Of a stretch of 64,000 nt of DNA, positions 17,169 through 25,976 are shown one piece after another. A program made the translations under genes and the position numbers. The notes beneath the pieces were generated by a model that saw nothing but the letters and a program-made list of their open reading frames with translations, had not been told where the DNA came from and did no database searches. Each line of letters begins with the position of its first letter. Position 1 is the first letter of the stretch. Origin of the DNA: Paenibacillus thiaminolyticus (GTDB lineage: Bacteria; Bacillota; Bacilli; Paenibacillales; Paenibacillaceae); assembly GCF_007066085.1 (NCBI RefSeq), contig NZ_CP041405.1:6417501-6481500 (forward strand), read 5' to 3'.

Positions 17169-18071
17169 ATGGAGGATCGTTCGGCGGATAAAAAGAAGCA
17201 TATTTTGCAGTCAGCGATGAAGCTGTTTGCTACGCAAGGCTACGTGCAGACGACGATGCAGGAGATAGCCCAATATTGCAAAATGTCGAAGGGCAGCGTA
17301 TATCAGCATTATGCGTCCAAAGAAGAACTATTGCTGAACATATTCAAATATTATTACAGGCTGCTCTATGATCGGATGCAAATCATTGAACGGGATCCGT
17401 TATTGACGCCCCGTGAACGGATGAAGAAGAAGATCGAAGTTCATATGGTGATGTGGTCCGAATATCCCGAGTTCACGACGATGCAAATGCGGGAAAATGC
17501 CGGGTTCGCCAATAAAGAGATCCATCAATTTTTGCAGCAGGTCAGTCTTGATAATACCCGGAGCATCATGAATGATTTGGCGGACATGTACGGGAGCGCC
17601 ATCTCGCCTTACAAGCTCGATTTGACCTTGCAGTTGCATGGAATCATTTCCACCTATTTAAATGGTTTACTGCTGGAAGAGGTTACCGTGAAGTTGGATC
17701 GGCTCATTGATTACGCGCTTGATCTGGTCGATCTGAACGCGCAAAAGCTGCTTCAATCCCGGCCGGAACCGTTCATGAAGGAAGAGGATTGGCCGGCGCT
17801 TCTTCATGCGATTAGCCAGGAGCCGCAGAAAGCGATGCATCCGCTCGTCCTCGTGGAGAAAATGCGTGAAGAGTTGACCCGCCTGAGCCTCCCGCCCGAA
17901 CAATATCAGGATGCCATGGATTCGCTTGCGGTGCTGGAGCAGGAGCTGATGGAGATTCAGCCGCGGCGGGTCATCGTATTGGGGATGCTCGCCAATCTGA
18001 AGCGGGTGGAGACGCTGCGCCCTGTCTGTGATCAGCTGGAGATGGCCGTGCAGCATTTGAACCGGCTGTAA
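17169..18071 (+). CDS. TetR/AcrR family transcriptional regulator
   Basis: 300 residues, longer than usual for the family. The N-terminal HTH is complete (KHILQSAMKLFATQGYVQTT, then MQEIAQYCKMSKGSVYQHYA and SKEELL). After a ligand domain of normal length (to about residue 195) there is an additional helical tail of about 100 residues (PALLHAISQEPQKAMHPLV...), rich in Glu and Leu, of unknown role. The ATG was chosen because AAGGGGG precedes it and because the upstream 26 codons are not TetR-like. Likely a local repressor of the MFS gene. Confidence 0.85.
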   Translation: MEDRSADKKKHILQSAMKLFATQGYVQTTMQEIAQYCKMSKGSVYQHYASKEELLLNIFKYYYRLLYDRMQIIERDPLLTPRERMKKKIEVHMVMWSEYPEFTTMQMRENAGFANKEIHQFLQQVSLDNTRSIMNDLADMYGSAISPYKLDLTLQLHGIISTYLNGLLLEEVTVKLDRLIDYALDLVDLNAQKLLQSRPEPFMKEEDWPALLHAISQEPQKAMHPLVLVEKMREELTRLSLPPEQYQDAMDSLAVLEQELMEIQPRRVIVLGMLANLKRVETLRPVCDQLEMAVQHLNRL

Positions 18072-18139
18072 GCCAAGAATAAACATGGTTCTCACAGGGC
18101 ACCCTGAGCCTAACACTTATGATGAGAGAGGTGACCGGG

Positions 18140-19003
18140 GTGCCGATTGCCCGCTTGAACGGTGTCAGCCTGCACTATCATGTGCGCGGCAAAGGGGTGC
18201 CCATCATCTGGATCCATCCTCCATTACTGACATCGGAAAATTTCAATTACCAGATGGCCCAATTGTCTGACAGCTTCCGTCTGATAACGTTCGATATTCG
18301 GGGCCACGGATACAGCGGAACATCCGATGAGCCGCTCACATACCGGCTCATCGTCGAGGATATGCTCGCCCTGATGGATAAGCTGGGCGTGAAGCAAGCG
18401 TATGTCGGCGGCTACTCTACCGGAGGCTCGATCGCCTTGCAGGCGCTCTTGTCGGCCCCGGAGAGGTTCCTGGGGGGCATGCTGATCAGCGCGATGTCCG
18501 AAGCGAGTGATATGTGGCTGCGCGGCCGTATTCGCGGAGCGGCAGCCTTGACGCGCTTGAAGTCCAAGTCGCTTATTTCCTGGGCCATCACGTGGGGTAA
18601 TGCCGACAGCCGCCTTACCTATAAAAATCTTCGGCGAGCGGCGAGGAAAGGTAATATTGCCAACTGGAGGCAATATTACCAATACAGTTTAACCTACAAT
18701 TGCACAGACCGGCTCAAGGATATCAAGGCGCCGGTGCTGCTGATCTATGGGCAGAGCGACAGAAGCTTCCACAAATATGCGCTTATCTTGCATGAAGGTC
18801 TGCCGAACAGCCAATTGTACTGGATCCCGAAGGCGAAGCATCAAATTCCGACCAAAAATGCGTTGGAGATGAATTGGATCATAGAGCAGTGGGTGAAGAA
18901 CCGCTGCAAGATGCTGCCCGAGGAGCGGGAGGAAGCGTTGGCATGGTCAGGGCATCTGTATGATGCCGATAGGGATGCTCCGGAAGAGTATATGCGGCAT
19001 TGA
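18140..19003 (+). CDS. Alpha/beta hydrolase
   Basis: 287 residues. Nucleophile elbow GGYSTGG (S93), acid in LLIYGQSDRSF and histidine in PKAKHQIP complete a triad; the oxyanion strand is IIWIHPPLLTS, with HPP in place of the usual HG. The cap is basic (RAARKGNIANWRQYY). Substrate unknown. I use the GTG at 18140 because GAGAGGTG precedes it by about 6 bases and the opening PIARLNGVSLHYHVRG is a normal N-terminus; two ATGs further upstream have no ribosome site. It may be read with the TetR gene, 68 bp upstream. Confidence 0.82.
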   Translation: MPIARLNGVSLHYHVRGKGVPIIWIHPPLLTSENFNYQMAQLSDSFRLITFDIRGHGYSGTSDEPLTYRLIVEDMLALMDKLGVKQAYVGGYSTGGSIALQALLSAPERFLGGMLISAMSEASDMWLRGRIRGAAALTRLKSKSLISWAITWGNADSRLTYKNLRRAARKGNIANWRQYYQYSLTYNCTDRLKDIKAPVLLIYGQSDRSFHKYALILHEGLPNSQLYWIPKAKHQIPTKNALEMNWIIEQWVKNRCKMLPEEREEALAWSGHLYDADRDAPEEYMRH

Positions 19004-19028
19004 CGATCGTGATTTTGCAGAAAATGCG

Positions 19029-19056
19029 AAAAAGACCTCATTGGAGGTCTTTTTTG
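19029..19056 (+). terminator. Rho-independent terminator
   Basis: AAAGACCTC and GAGGTCTTT around ATTG, followed by TTTTG. Confidence 0.88.
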
Positions 19057-19211
19057 TGATTGGGCAGGGAAACGGCGCTGCAGCAGCGAAGTGTCTAATG
19101 TTATCGTGTGCCATGCGAATCACGTGAACAGGAGACGATGCCAATGAATAGGGAGAATGAAGCTGACCAATTATATTTTGTATAAAACATGAAAGAAAGC
19201 GGGGACAGGAG

Positions 19212-19640
19212 ATGACAGACAACCACAATACAATAACGGATCGGCTGCCGCACCGGTATCCGTTCCTGATGGTGGATAGGATTACCGGCATTCAAGCAGG
19301 TCAATGGGCGAAGGGCACCAAAAAAGTCACAGGAACGGAATGGTATTTCGCCGGTGAAGCGGCGGAACAGACGATGCCGCATACAATGATCGTTGAAGCT
19401 TTGGCCCAATTGGGCGCGTTGGCGGCGATGGGACAGGGCGGCAGACTCGGCTTTTTGTCATCCATCAAGGGGGCGGAGTTCTGCGGACATGCCTCACCGG
19501 GAGACTGCCTTGACTTGGAGTACACGCTAATTAAGGCAAGGCGCGGTTTCGTTGTGGGCAGCGGCAAGGCCACGGTAGAGGGCAAGGTCATTGTGAGCGT
19601 GGATGAGATTATGGTATATGTGGAAAGTGATAATAAGTAA
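19212..19640 (+). CDS. FabZ-like 3-hydroxyacyl-ACP dehydratase
   Basis: A 142-residue hot-dog protein with the catalytic pair of FabZ: H14 in LPHRYPFLMVDR and E62 in MIVEALAQLGAL. The family dehydrates beta-hydroxyacyl-ACP in fatty acid synthesis. The usual MPG before the active-site helix is MPH here, and the protein stands away from other fab genes, so it may be a paralogue for a secondary lipid rather than the main FabZ. ACAGGAG precedes the ATG. Confidence 0.82.
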   Translation: MTDNHNTITDRLPHRYPFLMVDRITGIQAGQWAKGTKKVTGTEWYFAGEAAEQTMPHTMIVEALAQLGALAAMGQGGRLGFLSSIKGAEFCGHASPGDCLDLEYTLIKARRGFVVGSGKATVEGKVIVSVDEIMVYVESDNK

Positions 19641-19685
19641 TGTAAATAAATTTAGATATATTATATATATTTACATAAAAAAAGA

Positions 19686-19714
19686 TTTACGAAATAGAGA
19701 ATTGAAGCTATCAT
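19686..19714 (+). promoter_or_regulatory. Promoter of peptide-binding lipoprotein gene, copy 1
   Basis: TTTACG, 17 bp, TATCAT. The equivalent TTTACA-17-TATTAT occurs before copies 2 and 3. Confidence 0.6.
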
Positions 19715-19758
19715 ATAACATGAATACCTGTATTGCCCAATCATTGCATGATTCCTGC

Positions 19759-19858
19759 ATAATTATTTGACAAAAGTTCGAAACGTGGGTTTAGCCGTCG
19801 TTTGTCGTACATACGGCAGACCGTTAACTATGTGACTGCTTAGTGTCAACATAATTAT
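19759..19858 (+). ncRNA. Candidate structured leader element, copy 1 (unrecognised class)
   Basis: Outer inverted repeat ATAATTATTTGAC / GTCAACATAATTAT (one bulged base) encloses AGTT/AACT and an inner hairpin, a 9-bp stem with tetraloop at 19800-19821. It starts about 40 nt after the predicted transcription start and ends 22 nt before the GTG start. It corresponds to the elements at 21863 and 23952. I recognise no known riboswitch consensus in it. Confidence 0.45.
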
Positions 19859-19880
19859 TAATCAATTAGGGGGTTGTGCA

Positions 19881-21641
19881 GTGAGGAAAAGTTGGATTAT
19901 GTTGTTATGTTTGCTAATATCGCTGGCATTGGTGGTGTCGGCATGCAGCGGCAGTGATCCCACCACAGAACCGGTTCAAGAGCAGGGCAGCGAGCCGGAG
20001 AAGAAGGAGGACGGCGGTAAGGCGGCCGAATCGGAGGAATCCGGATTCGTTAACGAAGGGATCGTGAAGGCTTCCGATCCGAGCAAGTCGTCGGCTGCCG
20101 CCACGGCCCGAGCAGACACGCTGATTATCGGCATGCAGGCTCCAGTTGGAATTTTCCATCCGCTTTACGCGGAAACGGTGTATGATAATTACGTGACAAG
20201 AACGTTGTTCAGGGCGATGCTGGAAGTACAGAAGGACGGGACGTATGCGCCGTTGCTGGCGGAGAAGTACGAAGTTTCCCCGGATAATTTGACCCACACG
20301 TACAAGCTGAGGGAAGGCTTGAAGTTCAGCGACGGTTCGCCGCTGACGGCAGAAGACGTAGCCTTTACGATTACCGTCCTGCATGACAAGTCTTACGACG
20401 GTCCCATGGATATCATCCGGGAGGCCAAAATCAAAGGCGGCAAGGAATACTTTGATGGCAAAGCAACCTCCATTGATGGCATCAAGGTTATCGATCCTCT
20501 CACCATTGAATTCATAACGGTTGAACCAAGCGCCCTGGCGCAGTCCTCTATCGGCGCGACGGGCATTCTCTCCAAAGCCTATTACGCACAAGATTACAAG
20601 CAAGGCAATTTGAGCTACATGAACGACCTGTTCACGAAGCCGCTTGGCAACGGGCCATACAAGTTGGAGAAGTTCCAGGCCGGCCAGGACGTATCCTTTG
20701 TTGCCAATGAGAACTATTTCAAAGGCGCACCTAAGATCCCGAAGCTAATCTATAAGTTCACGACAGACGAGACGAACGCCCAACTGCTGCAGACCGGGGA
20801 GACGGATATGGACTTCATCTCCGCGAACCTCGACAACTTCGAGTTGCTCCAATCGATGGGCTTCCTCGATATCTCCTTGTTCCCGACGAATGGTTACGGT
20901 TACATCGCGTTCAACCATAACCGGGCGAAGTTCCAGGATGTGAAGGTGCGCAAGGCGTTGGCTTACGGCCTAGATCGCGAGCAAATCGTGGAAGCCGTAT
21001 ACCAGGGCTATGCCGAGGTCATCAACGTGCCGCAATCGAAGCTGTCCTGGGCCTATACCGATGAAGTGGACAAATACGAGTTCAATCTGGAAAAAGCGAA
21101 GCAACTGCTTGAAGATGCGGGCTGGAAAGTCGGCGCGGATGGTATACGTGTGAAAGACGGCGAGAAATTCACGATCAACTTTACTGCTACATCGCCGAAT
21201 GTGGTGAATGATGCGATTATTCCGGTGGCGCAAGCGAACTACAAGGAATTGGGCATCGAATTCATTGCTGAGCAAATGGACTTCAACGCCGTTGTCGAGA
21301 AGCGGAAGAAGGGCGATTTCGATATGTTGTTCATGGCTTGGCGCCTTGATCCAGATCCGCAAGGAGCACACAATATATTCATTACCGGAGGATCCTGGAA
21401 CGAAATCGGCTACTCCAACAAAAAAGTCGATGAGTTGTTCGAAAAAGGCGGAAAAACGCTCGAGATCGAGGAACGCAAAGCGATCTACAAAGAACTATAT
21501 CAAGAAATCAATGAAGACCTGCCCTACATCTTCATGTACCAGCGCCGCGATATGTGGGCGAACAATGCGCGCTTCACAGGTCTCGATATCAGTCCTTATC
21601 GCGACTTCTCTTATGGCATTGACGGCTTGATGATTCAATAA
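19881..21641 (+). CDS. Peptide ABC transporter substrate-binding lipoprotein, tandem copy 1
   Basis: 586 residues, SBP family 5 (OppA/AppA/DppA). A lipoprotein signal ends at the lipobox VVSAC (Cys22), then an acidic Ser/Glu linker of about 50 residues, then the two-lobe fold with YKLREGLKFSDGSPLTAEDVAFT and ALAYGLDREQIVEAVYQGYA. It should sit outside the membrane and bind an oligopeptide, but no permease or ATPase gene is in the window. The start is GTG with AGGGGG upstream. It differs from copies 2 and 3 near the ligand site (RLDPDPQGAHNIFITGGSW). Own promoter, leader and terminator. Confidence 0.9.
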   Translation: MRKSWIMLLCLLISLALVVSACSGSDPTTEPVQEQGSEPEKKEDGGKAAESEESGFVNEGIVKASDPSKSSAAATARADTLIIGMQAPVGIFHPLYAETVYDNYVTRTLFRAMLEVQKDGTYAPLLAEKYEVSPDNLTHTYKLREGLKFSDGSPLTAEDVAFTITVLHDKSYDGPMDIIREAKIKGGKEYFDGKATSIDGIKVIDPLTIEFITVEPSALAQSSIGATGILSKAYYAQDYKQGNLSYMNDLFTKPLGNGPYKLEKFQAGQDVSFVANENYFKGAPKIPKLIYKFTTDETNAQLLQTGETDMDFISANLDNFELLQSMGFLDISLFPTNGYGYIAFNHNRAKFQDVKVRKALAYGLDREQIVEAVYQGYAEVINVPQSKLSWAYTDEVDKYEFNLEKAKQLLEDAGWKVGADGIRVKDGEKFTINFTATSPNVVNDAIIPVAQANYKELGIEFIAEQMDFNAVVEKRKKGDFDMLFMAWRLDPDPQGAHNIFITGGSWNEIGYSNKKVDELFEKGGKTLEIEERKAIYKELYQEINEDLPYIFMYQRRDMWANNARFTGLDISPYRDFSYGIDGLMIQ

Positions 21642-21653
21642 CATATTGCCTTA

Positions 21654-21681
21654 CCCTCTCCCGTCATGGGGAGGGTTTTTT
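21654..21681 (+). terminator. Rho-independent terminator, copy 1
   Basis: CCCTCTCC / GGGGAGGG stem with 6-nt loop and a T6 tail. It belongs to the duplicated unit. Confidence 0.88.
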
Positions 21682-21790
21682 AGTGCTAGAATACGAACTT
21701 TCCCTTGTATGTACAAGAGCTGCTTGAACTTATTACTGATCAATATTGGCGGATCATCGGAAAAGATAACGAAATTATAAACTTTAGGGA

Positions 21791-21819
21791 TTTACAAAAC
21801 GTTGATAGGCAAGTATTAT
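21791..21819 (+). promoter_or_regulatory. Promoter of peptide-binding lipoprotein gene, copy 2
   Basis: TTTACA, 17 bp, TATTAT. Confidence 0.65.
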
Positions 21820-21862
21820 ATTTTTAACTACCTGGCTAGCACACAAACAACGAAATTCCTTC

Positions 21863-21959
21863 ATAATTATTTGACCAAAGTTCGAAAAGTTTGTTTATCA
21901 TCGTTTGTCCCATGCGGCAAACCATTAACTTCGTTACTGCTTAGTGTCAACATAATTAA
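21863..21959 (+). ncRNA. Candidate structured leader element, copy 2
   Basis: Outer arms ATAATTATTTGAC and GTCAACATAATTA, inner arms AAGTT/AACTT, and hairpin GTTTGTC...GGCAAAC at 21903-21922. The layout matches copies 1 and 3; the loop-side bases of the inner hairpin differ between copies. Confidence 0.45.
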
Positions 21960-21985
21960 TATATGAATGTAGGGGGAGTTGTGCA

Positions 21986-23758
21986 GTGAAGAAAAGTTGG
22001 GTTATTTTTCTATGCTTGCTGATGTCACTTTCGCTAGTGCTGTCGGCATGCAGCGGTGGCGGCGATGCCGCGGAACCGACCAAGGAACCGGCTCAAGAAC
22101 AGCAAGGTAATGAGCCTGAGAAGAAGGGTGGAGAAGAGGCTTCCGATTCCGGGGATTCCGGGTTCGTCAACGAAGGAATTGTAAAGGCTTCCGATCCGGG
22201 CAAGTCGCCGGCAACCGCCACGTCCCGGACAGACACTCTCATCATCGGCATGCAGGCGCCTGCCGGAATCTTCCATCCACTTTACGCAGAGACAACATAT
22301 GACAATTACGTCATGGATACGTTGTTCAAGGCGATGCTGGAAGTGCAGAAGGACGGGACGTATGCTCCGGTGCTGGCCGAGAAGTACGAGGTTTCCCCGG
22401 ATAATTTGACCCACACGTACAAGCTCAAGGAAGGGTTGAAGTTCAGCGATGGATCGCCGTTGACGACAGAAGACGTTGCCTTCACGATCACTGTCCTGCA
22501 TGACAAGTCGTATGACGGCCCCTCAGACATTATCAGAAACGCTAAGATTAAGGGCGGCAAGGAATACTTTGACGGCAAAGCCACCTCCATTGAAGGCATT
22601 AAGATTATCGATCCTCTCACCATTGAATTCACAACGATTGAACCAAGCGCATTGGCGCAGTCCGCTATTGGCGCTACGCCTATTATCTCCAAAGCCTATT
22701 ACGGAAAAGATTATAAACAAGGCAATTTGAGCTATATGAACGATCTGTTCACGAAGCCGCTCGGCAACGGCCCATACAAGCTGGAGAAGTTCCAGGCCGG
22801 TCAGGATGTGTCCTTTGTCGCGAATGAGAATTACTTCAAAGGCGCGCCGAAGATTCCGAAGCTGATCTACAAGTTTACGAATGAAGAGACGAACGCTCAA
22901 CTGCTGCAGACCGGAGAGACGGATATGGACTTCATCTCTGCGAACCTCGACAACTTCGAGCTGCTCCAATCGATGGGCTTCCTGGATGTGTCCTTGTTCC
23001 CGACGAATGGTTACGGTTACATCGCTTTCAACCACAACCGGGCGAAGTTCCAGGATGTGAAGGTTCGTCAGGCACTGGCGATCGGCCTCGATCGTGAACA
23101 AATCGTGGAAGCCGTCTACCAAGGCTATGCGGATGTCATCAACGTTCCGCAATCCAAGCTATCCTGGGCCTATACTGATGAAGTGAACAAGTACGAATTC
23201 GATCTGGAAAAAGCAAAACAACTGTTGGAAGAAGCAGGCTGGAAGGTCGGTACGGATGGCGTGCGTGAAAAAGACGGCGAAAAATTCAAGATCAATTTCG
23301 CGGCTACCTCGCCGAACGTGGTGAATGACGCCATTATCCCGGTAGCGCAAGCGAACTACAAGGAATTGGGCATCGAATTCGTTGCCGAGCAAATGGACTT
23401 CAACGCGGTTATCGAGAAACGGAAAAAGGGCGATTTCGATATGCTGTTCATGGCATGGGGATTGAGACCGGATCCGCAGTCGGCACAAAACGTGTTTATA
23501 ACGGGCGGCTCCCAGAACGAAATCGGTTACTCCAATAAAAAAGTCGACGAGCTGTTCGAAAAGGGCGGAAAAACGCTGGATATTGAAGAGCGGAAAGCAA
23601 TCTACAAGGAGTTGTATCAGGAGATTAATGAAGATCTGCCTTATATCTTCATGTACCAGCGACGCGATATGTGGGGGAACAATGCCCGCTTTACGGGATT
23701 GGATATGAGCCCTTACCGCAACTTCTCTTATGGGGTAGATTCATTGTCGATTAATTAA
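21986..23758 (+). CDS. Peptide ABC transporter substrate-binding lipoprotein, tandem copy 2
   Basis: 590 residues, lipobox VLSAC (Cys22), acidic linker, SBP family 5 domain throughout. It is close to copy 3 over the whole length and a little further from copy 1. The most distinctive stretch is GLRPDPQSAQNVFITGGSQNE, where copies 1 and 3 have LDPDPQGA and GGSWNE; this part of OppA-type proteins lines the cleft, so ligand choice may differ. GTG start with AGGGGGAG. No transporter partners nearby, so it must lend itself to a permease elsewhere or act as a peptide receptor. Confidence 0.9.
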   Translation: MKKSWVIFLCLLMSLSLVLSACSGGGDAAEPTKEPAQEQQGNEPEKKGGEEASDSGDSGFVNEGIVKASDPGKSPATATSRTDTLIIGMQAPAGIFHPLYAETTYDNYVMDTLFKAMLEVQKDGTYAPVLAEKYEVSPDNLTHTYKLKEGLKFSDGSPLTTEDVAFTITVLHDKSYDGPSDIIRNAKIKGGKEYFDGKATSIEGIKIIDPLTIEFTTIEPSALAQSAIGATPIISKAYYGKDYKQGNLSYMNDLFTKPLGNGPYKLEKFQAGQDVSFVANENYFKGAPKIPKLIYKFTNEETNAQLLQTGETDMDFISANLDNFELLQSMGFLDVSLFPTNGYGYIAFNHNRAKFQDVKVRQALAIGLDREQIVEAVYQGYADVINVPQSKLSWAYTDEVNKYEFDLEKAKQLLEEAGWKVGTDGVREKDGEKFKINFAATSPNVVNDAIIPVAQANYKELGIEFVAEQMDFNAVIEKRKKGDFDMLFMAWGLRPDPQSAQNVFITGGSQNEIGYSNKKVDELFEKGGKTLDIEERKAIYKELYQEINEDLPYIFMYQRRDMWGNNARFTGLDMSPYRNFSYGVDSLSIN

Positions 23759-23773
23759 TCAAGGGCTGCCGAA

Positions 23774-23805
23774 CCCTCTCCCGTCCTGTCGGGAGAGGGT
23801 TTTTG
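23774..23805 (+). terminator. Rho-independent terminator, copy 2
   Basis: CCCTCTCCCG / CGGGAGAGGG, loop TCCTGT, T5 tail. Confidence 0.9.
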
Positions 23806-23878
23806 TGACAGGGAGCGAGTTGGAATATATGCACGACCCGGAGACAAACAGAAAACCCTATCTTTTCTAAACTAGGGA

Positions 23879-23907
23879 TTTACAAAACATTGTTAGGCAA
23901 GTATTAT
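23879..23907 (+). promoter_or_regulatory. Promoter of peptide-binding lipoprotein gene, copy 3
   Basis: TTTACA, 17 bp, TATTAT; nearly identical to copy 2. Confidence 0.65.
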
Positions 23908-23951
23908 ATTCTTTAACTACCTAGCTCATACACAAACAACGGGATTCCTGC

Positions 23952-24046
23952 ATAATTATTTGACCAAAGTTCGAAAGTTGGCTCCATCGTTTGGCCTCCT
24001 GGGGCAAACCATTAACTTCGTTACTGCTAAGTGTCAACATAATTAT
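23952..24046 (+). ncRNA. Candidate structured leader element, copy 3
   Basis: Outer arms ATAATTATTTGAC and GTCAACATAATTAT, inner AAGTT/AACTT and hairpin GTTTG...CAAAC at 23989-24009 with a different, GC-rich loop side (one mismatch). Confidence 0.45.
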
Positions 24047-24072
24047 TACATGAATGTAGGGGGAGTTGTGCA

Positions 24073-25848
24073 GTGAAGAAAAGTTGGGTTATTTTTCTAT
24101 GCTTGCTGATGTCACTTACGCTAGTGCTGTCGGCATGCAGCGGTGGCGGCGATGCCGTGGAACCGGCCAAAGAACCTGCTCAAGAGCAGCAGGGCAATGA
24201 GCCGGAGAAGAAGGATGATGGAGACAAGGTGTCCGAACCGGAGGAGTCCGGGTTCGTCAACGAAGGGATTGTAAAGGCTTCCGATCCGGGCAAGTCGCCG
24301 GCGACTGCTACGTCCCGGACAGACACTCTCATCATCGGCATGTCCGCGCCAGCCGGAATTTTCCATCCACTTTACGCGGAGACAGCCTATGACAAATACG
24401 TCATGAACACGTTGTTCAAGGGGATGTTGGAAGTGCAGAAGGACGGGACGTATGCTCCGGTGCTGGCCGAGAAGTATGAAGTCTCACCGGATTATTTGGC
24501 TCATACGTACAAGCTGAAGGAAGGCTTGAAGTTCAGCGACGGTTCGCCGCTAACTGCGGAAGATGTCGCCTTTACGATTACCGTTCTGCATGACAAGTCA
24601 TACGACGGTCCCATGGACATCATTCGAGAGGGTAAAATCAAAGGCGGCAAAGAATACTACGACGGCAAAGCAACCTCCATTGAAGGCATCAAGGTTATCG
24701 ATCCTCTCACCATTGAATTCACAACGATTGAACCAAGCGCCCTGGCGCAGTCCTCTATCGGCGCGACAGGCATTCTCTCCAAAGCCTATTACGGAAAAGA
24801 TTACAAGCAAGGCAATTTGAGCTATATGAACGACCTGTTCACAAAGCCGCTTGGCAACGGTCCATACCAGCTGGATAAGTTCCAGGCCGGCCAGGATGTA
24901 TCCTTTGTCGCGAATGAGAACTACTTCAAAGGCGCGCCAAAGATTCCGAAGCTGATCTACAAGTTTACGACGGACGAGACGAACGCCCAACTGCTGCAGA
25001 CCGGGGAAACGGATATGGACTTCATCTCCGCGAACCTTGACAACTTCGAGCTGCTCCAATCGATGGGCTTCCTGGATATTTCCTTGTTCCCGACCAATGG
25101 TTACGGTTACATCGCCTTCAACCACAACCGGGCGAAGTTCCAGGATGTGAAGGTGCGCCAGGCATTGGCGATCGGGCTTGATCGCGAGCAAATTGTGGAA
25201 GCCGTATACCAAGGCTATGCCGAGGTCATCAATGTGCCGCAATCGAAGCTATCCTGGGCGTATACTGATGAAGTGAACAAGTACGAGTTCGATCTGGAAA
25301 AAGCGAAGCAAATGCTTGAAGAGGCGGGCTGGAAGGTTGGCTCGGACGGCATACGCGAAAAAGACGGCGAAAAATTCAAGATCAACTTCGCGGCTACCTC
25401 GCCGAACGTGGTGAATGAAGCGATTATTCCGGTAGCACAAGCGAACTACAAGGAACTGGGCATCGAATTCGTTGCCGAGCAAATGGACTTCAACGCCGTC
25501 GTAGAGAAGCAGAAGAAGGGCGATTTCGATATGCTGTTCATGGCTTGGGGCCTCGATCCAGATCCACAAGGGGCACAAAATAACTTTATTACCGGAGGAT
25601 CCTGGAACGAAATCGGTTACTCCAACAAAAAAGTCGATGAATTGTTCGATAAAGGCGGAAAAACGCTCGATATCGAGGAACGAAAATCGATTTACAAAGA
25701 ATTGTACCAAGAAATCAATGAAGACTTGCCATACATTTTTATGTACCAGCGGCGCGATATGTGGGGAAATAATGTGCGCTTTACAGGACTGGATATGAGC
25801 CCATACCGCAACTTCTCTTATGGTGTAGATGCATTGATGATTCAGTAA
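24073..25848 (+). CDS. Peptide ABC transporter substrate-binding lipoprotein, tandem copy 3
   Basis: 591 residues, same build as the two copies upstream: lipobox VLSAC (Cys22), acidic linker with EPEKKDDGDK, SBP family 5 domain with AIGLDREQIVEAVYQGYAEV and the C-terminal LPYIFMYQRRDMWGNN. The cleft stretch reads GLDPDPQGAQNNFITGGSW, closer to copy 1 than to copy 2. With its promoter, leader and terminator it repeats a unit of about 2.1 kb. GTG start, AGGGGGAG upstream. All three copies are intact, which suggests selection to keep them. Confidence 0.9.
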   Translation: MKKSWVIFLCLLMSLTLVLSACSGGGDAVEPAKEPAQEQQGNEPEKKDDGDKVSEPEESGFVNEGIVKASDPGKSPATATSRTDTLIIGMSAPAGIFHPLYAETAYDKYVMNTLFKGMLEVQKDGTYAPVLAEKYEVSPDYLAHTYKLKEGLKFSDGSPLTAEDVAFTITVLHDKSYDGPMDIIREGKIKGGKEYYDGKATSIEGIKVIDPLTIEFTTIEPSALAQSSIGATGILSKAYYGKDYKQGNLSYMNDLFTKPLGNGPYQLDKFQAGQDVSFVANENYFKGAPKIPKLIYKFTTDETNAQLLQTGETDMDFISANLDNFELLQSMGFLDISLFPTNGYGYIAFNHNRAKFQDVKVRQALAIGLDREQIVEAVYQGYAEVINVPQSKLSWAYTDEVNKYEFDLEKAKQMLEEAGWKVGSDGIREKDGEKFKINFAATSPNVVNEAIIPVAQANYKELGIEFVAEQMDFNAVVEKQKKGDFDMLFMAWGLDPDPQGAQNNFITGGSWNEIGYSNKKVDELFDKGGKTLDIEERKSIYKELYQEINEDLPYIFMYQRRDMWGNNVRFTGLDMSPYRNFSYGVDALMIQ

Positions 25849-25862
25849 TCCATGGTTGCCGA

Positions 25863-25897
25863 CCCTCTCCCGTCAGGAACGGGGGAGGTTTTTTTGT
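25863..25897 (+). terminator. Rho-independent terminator, copy 3
   Basis: CCCTCTCCCGT / GGGGGAGG-type stem with T7 tail. Confidence 0.85.
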
Positions 25898-25976
25898 GAC
25901 AGGAAATGGTCTTGATAAAATTTGCCACTTATCCTATGATTCTATGATAACCTGCTGTTGGAAGAAGGGAGACGCT

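Noticed and set aside
19764..19792. TTGAC in the outer arm of the SBP leaders as the promoter -35
   Set aside because: The 17-bp-spaced -10 is poor and not conserved in copy 3; TTTACR-17-TATYAT upstream fits all three copies better.
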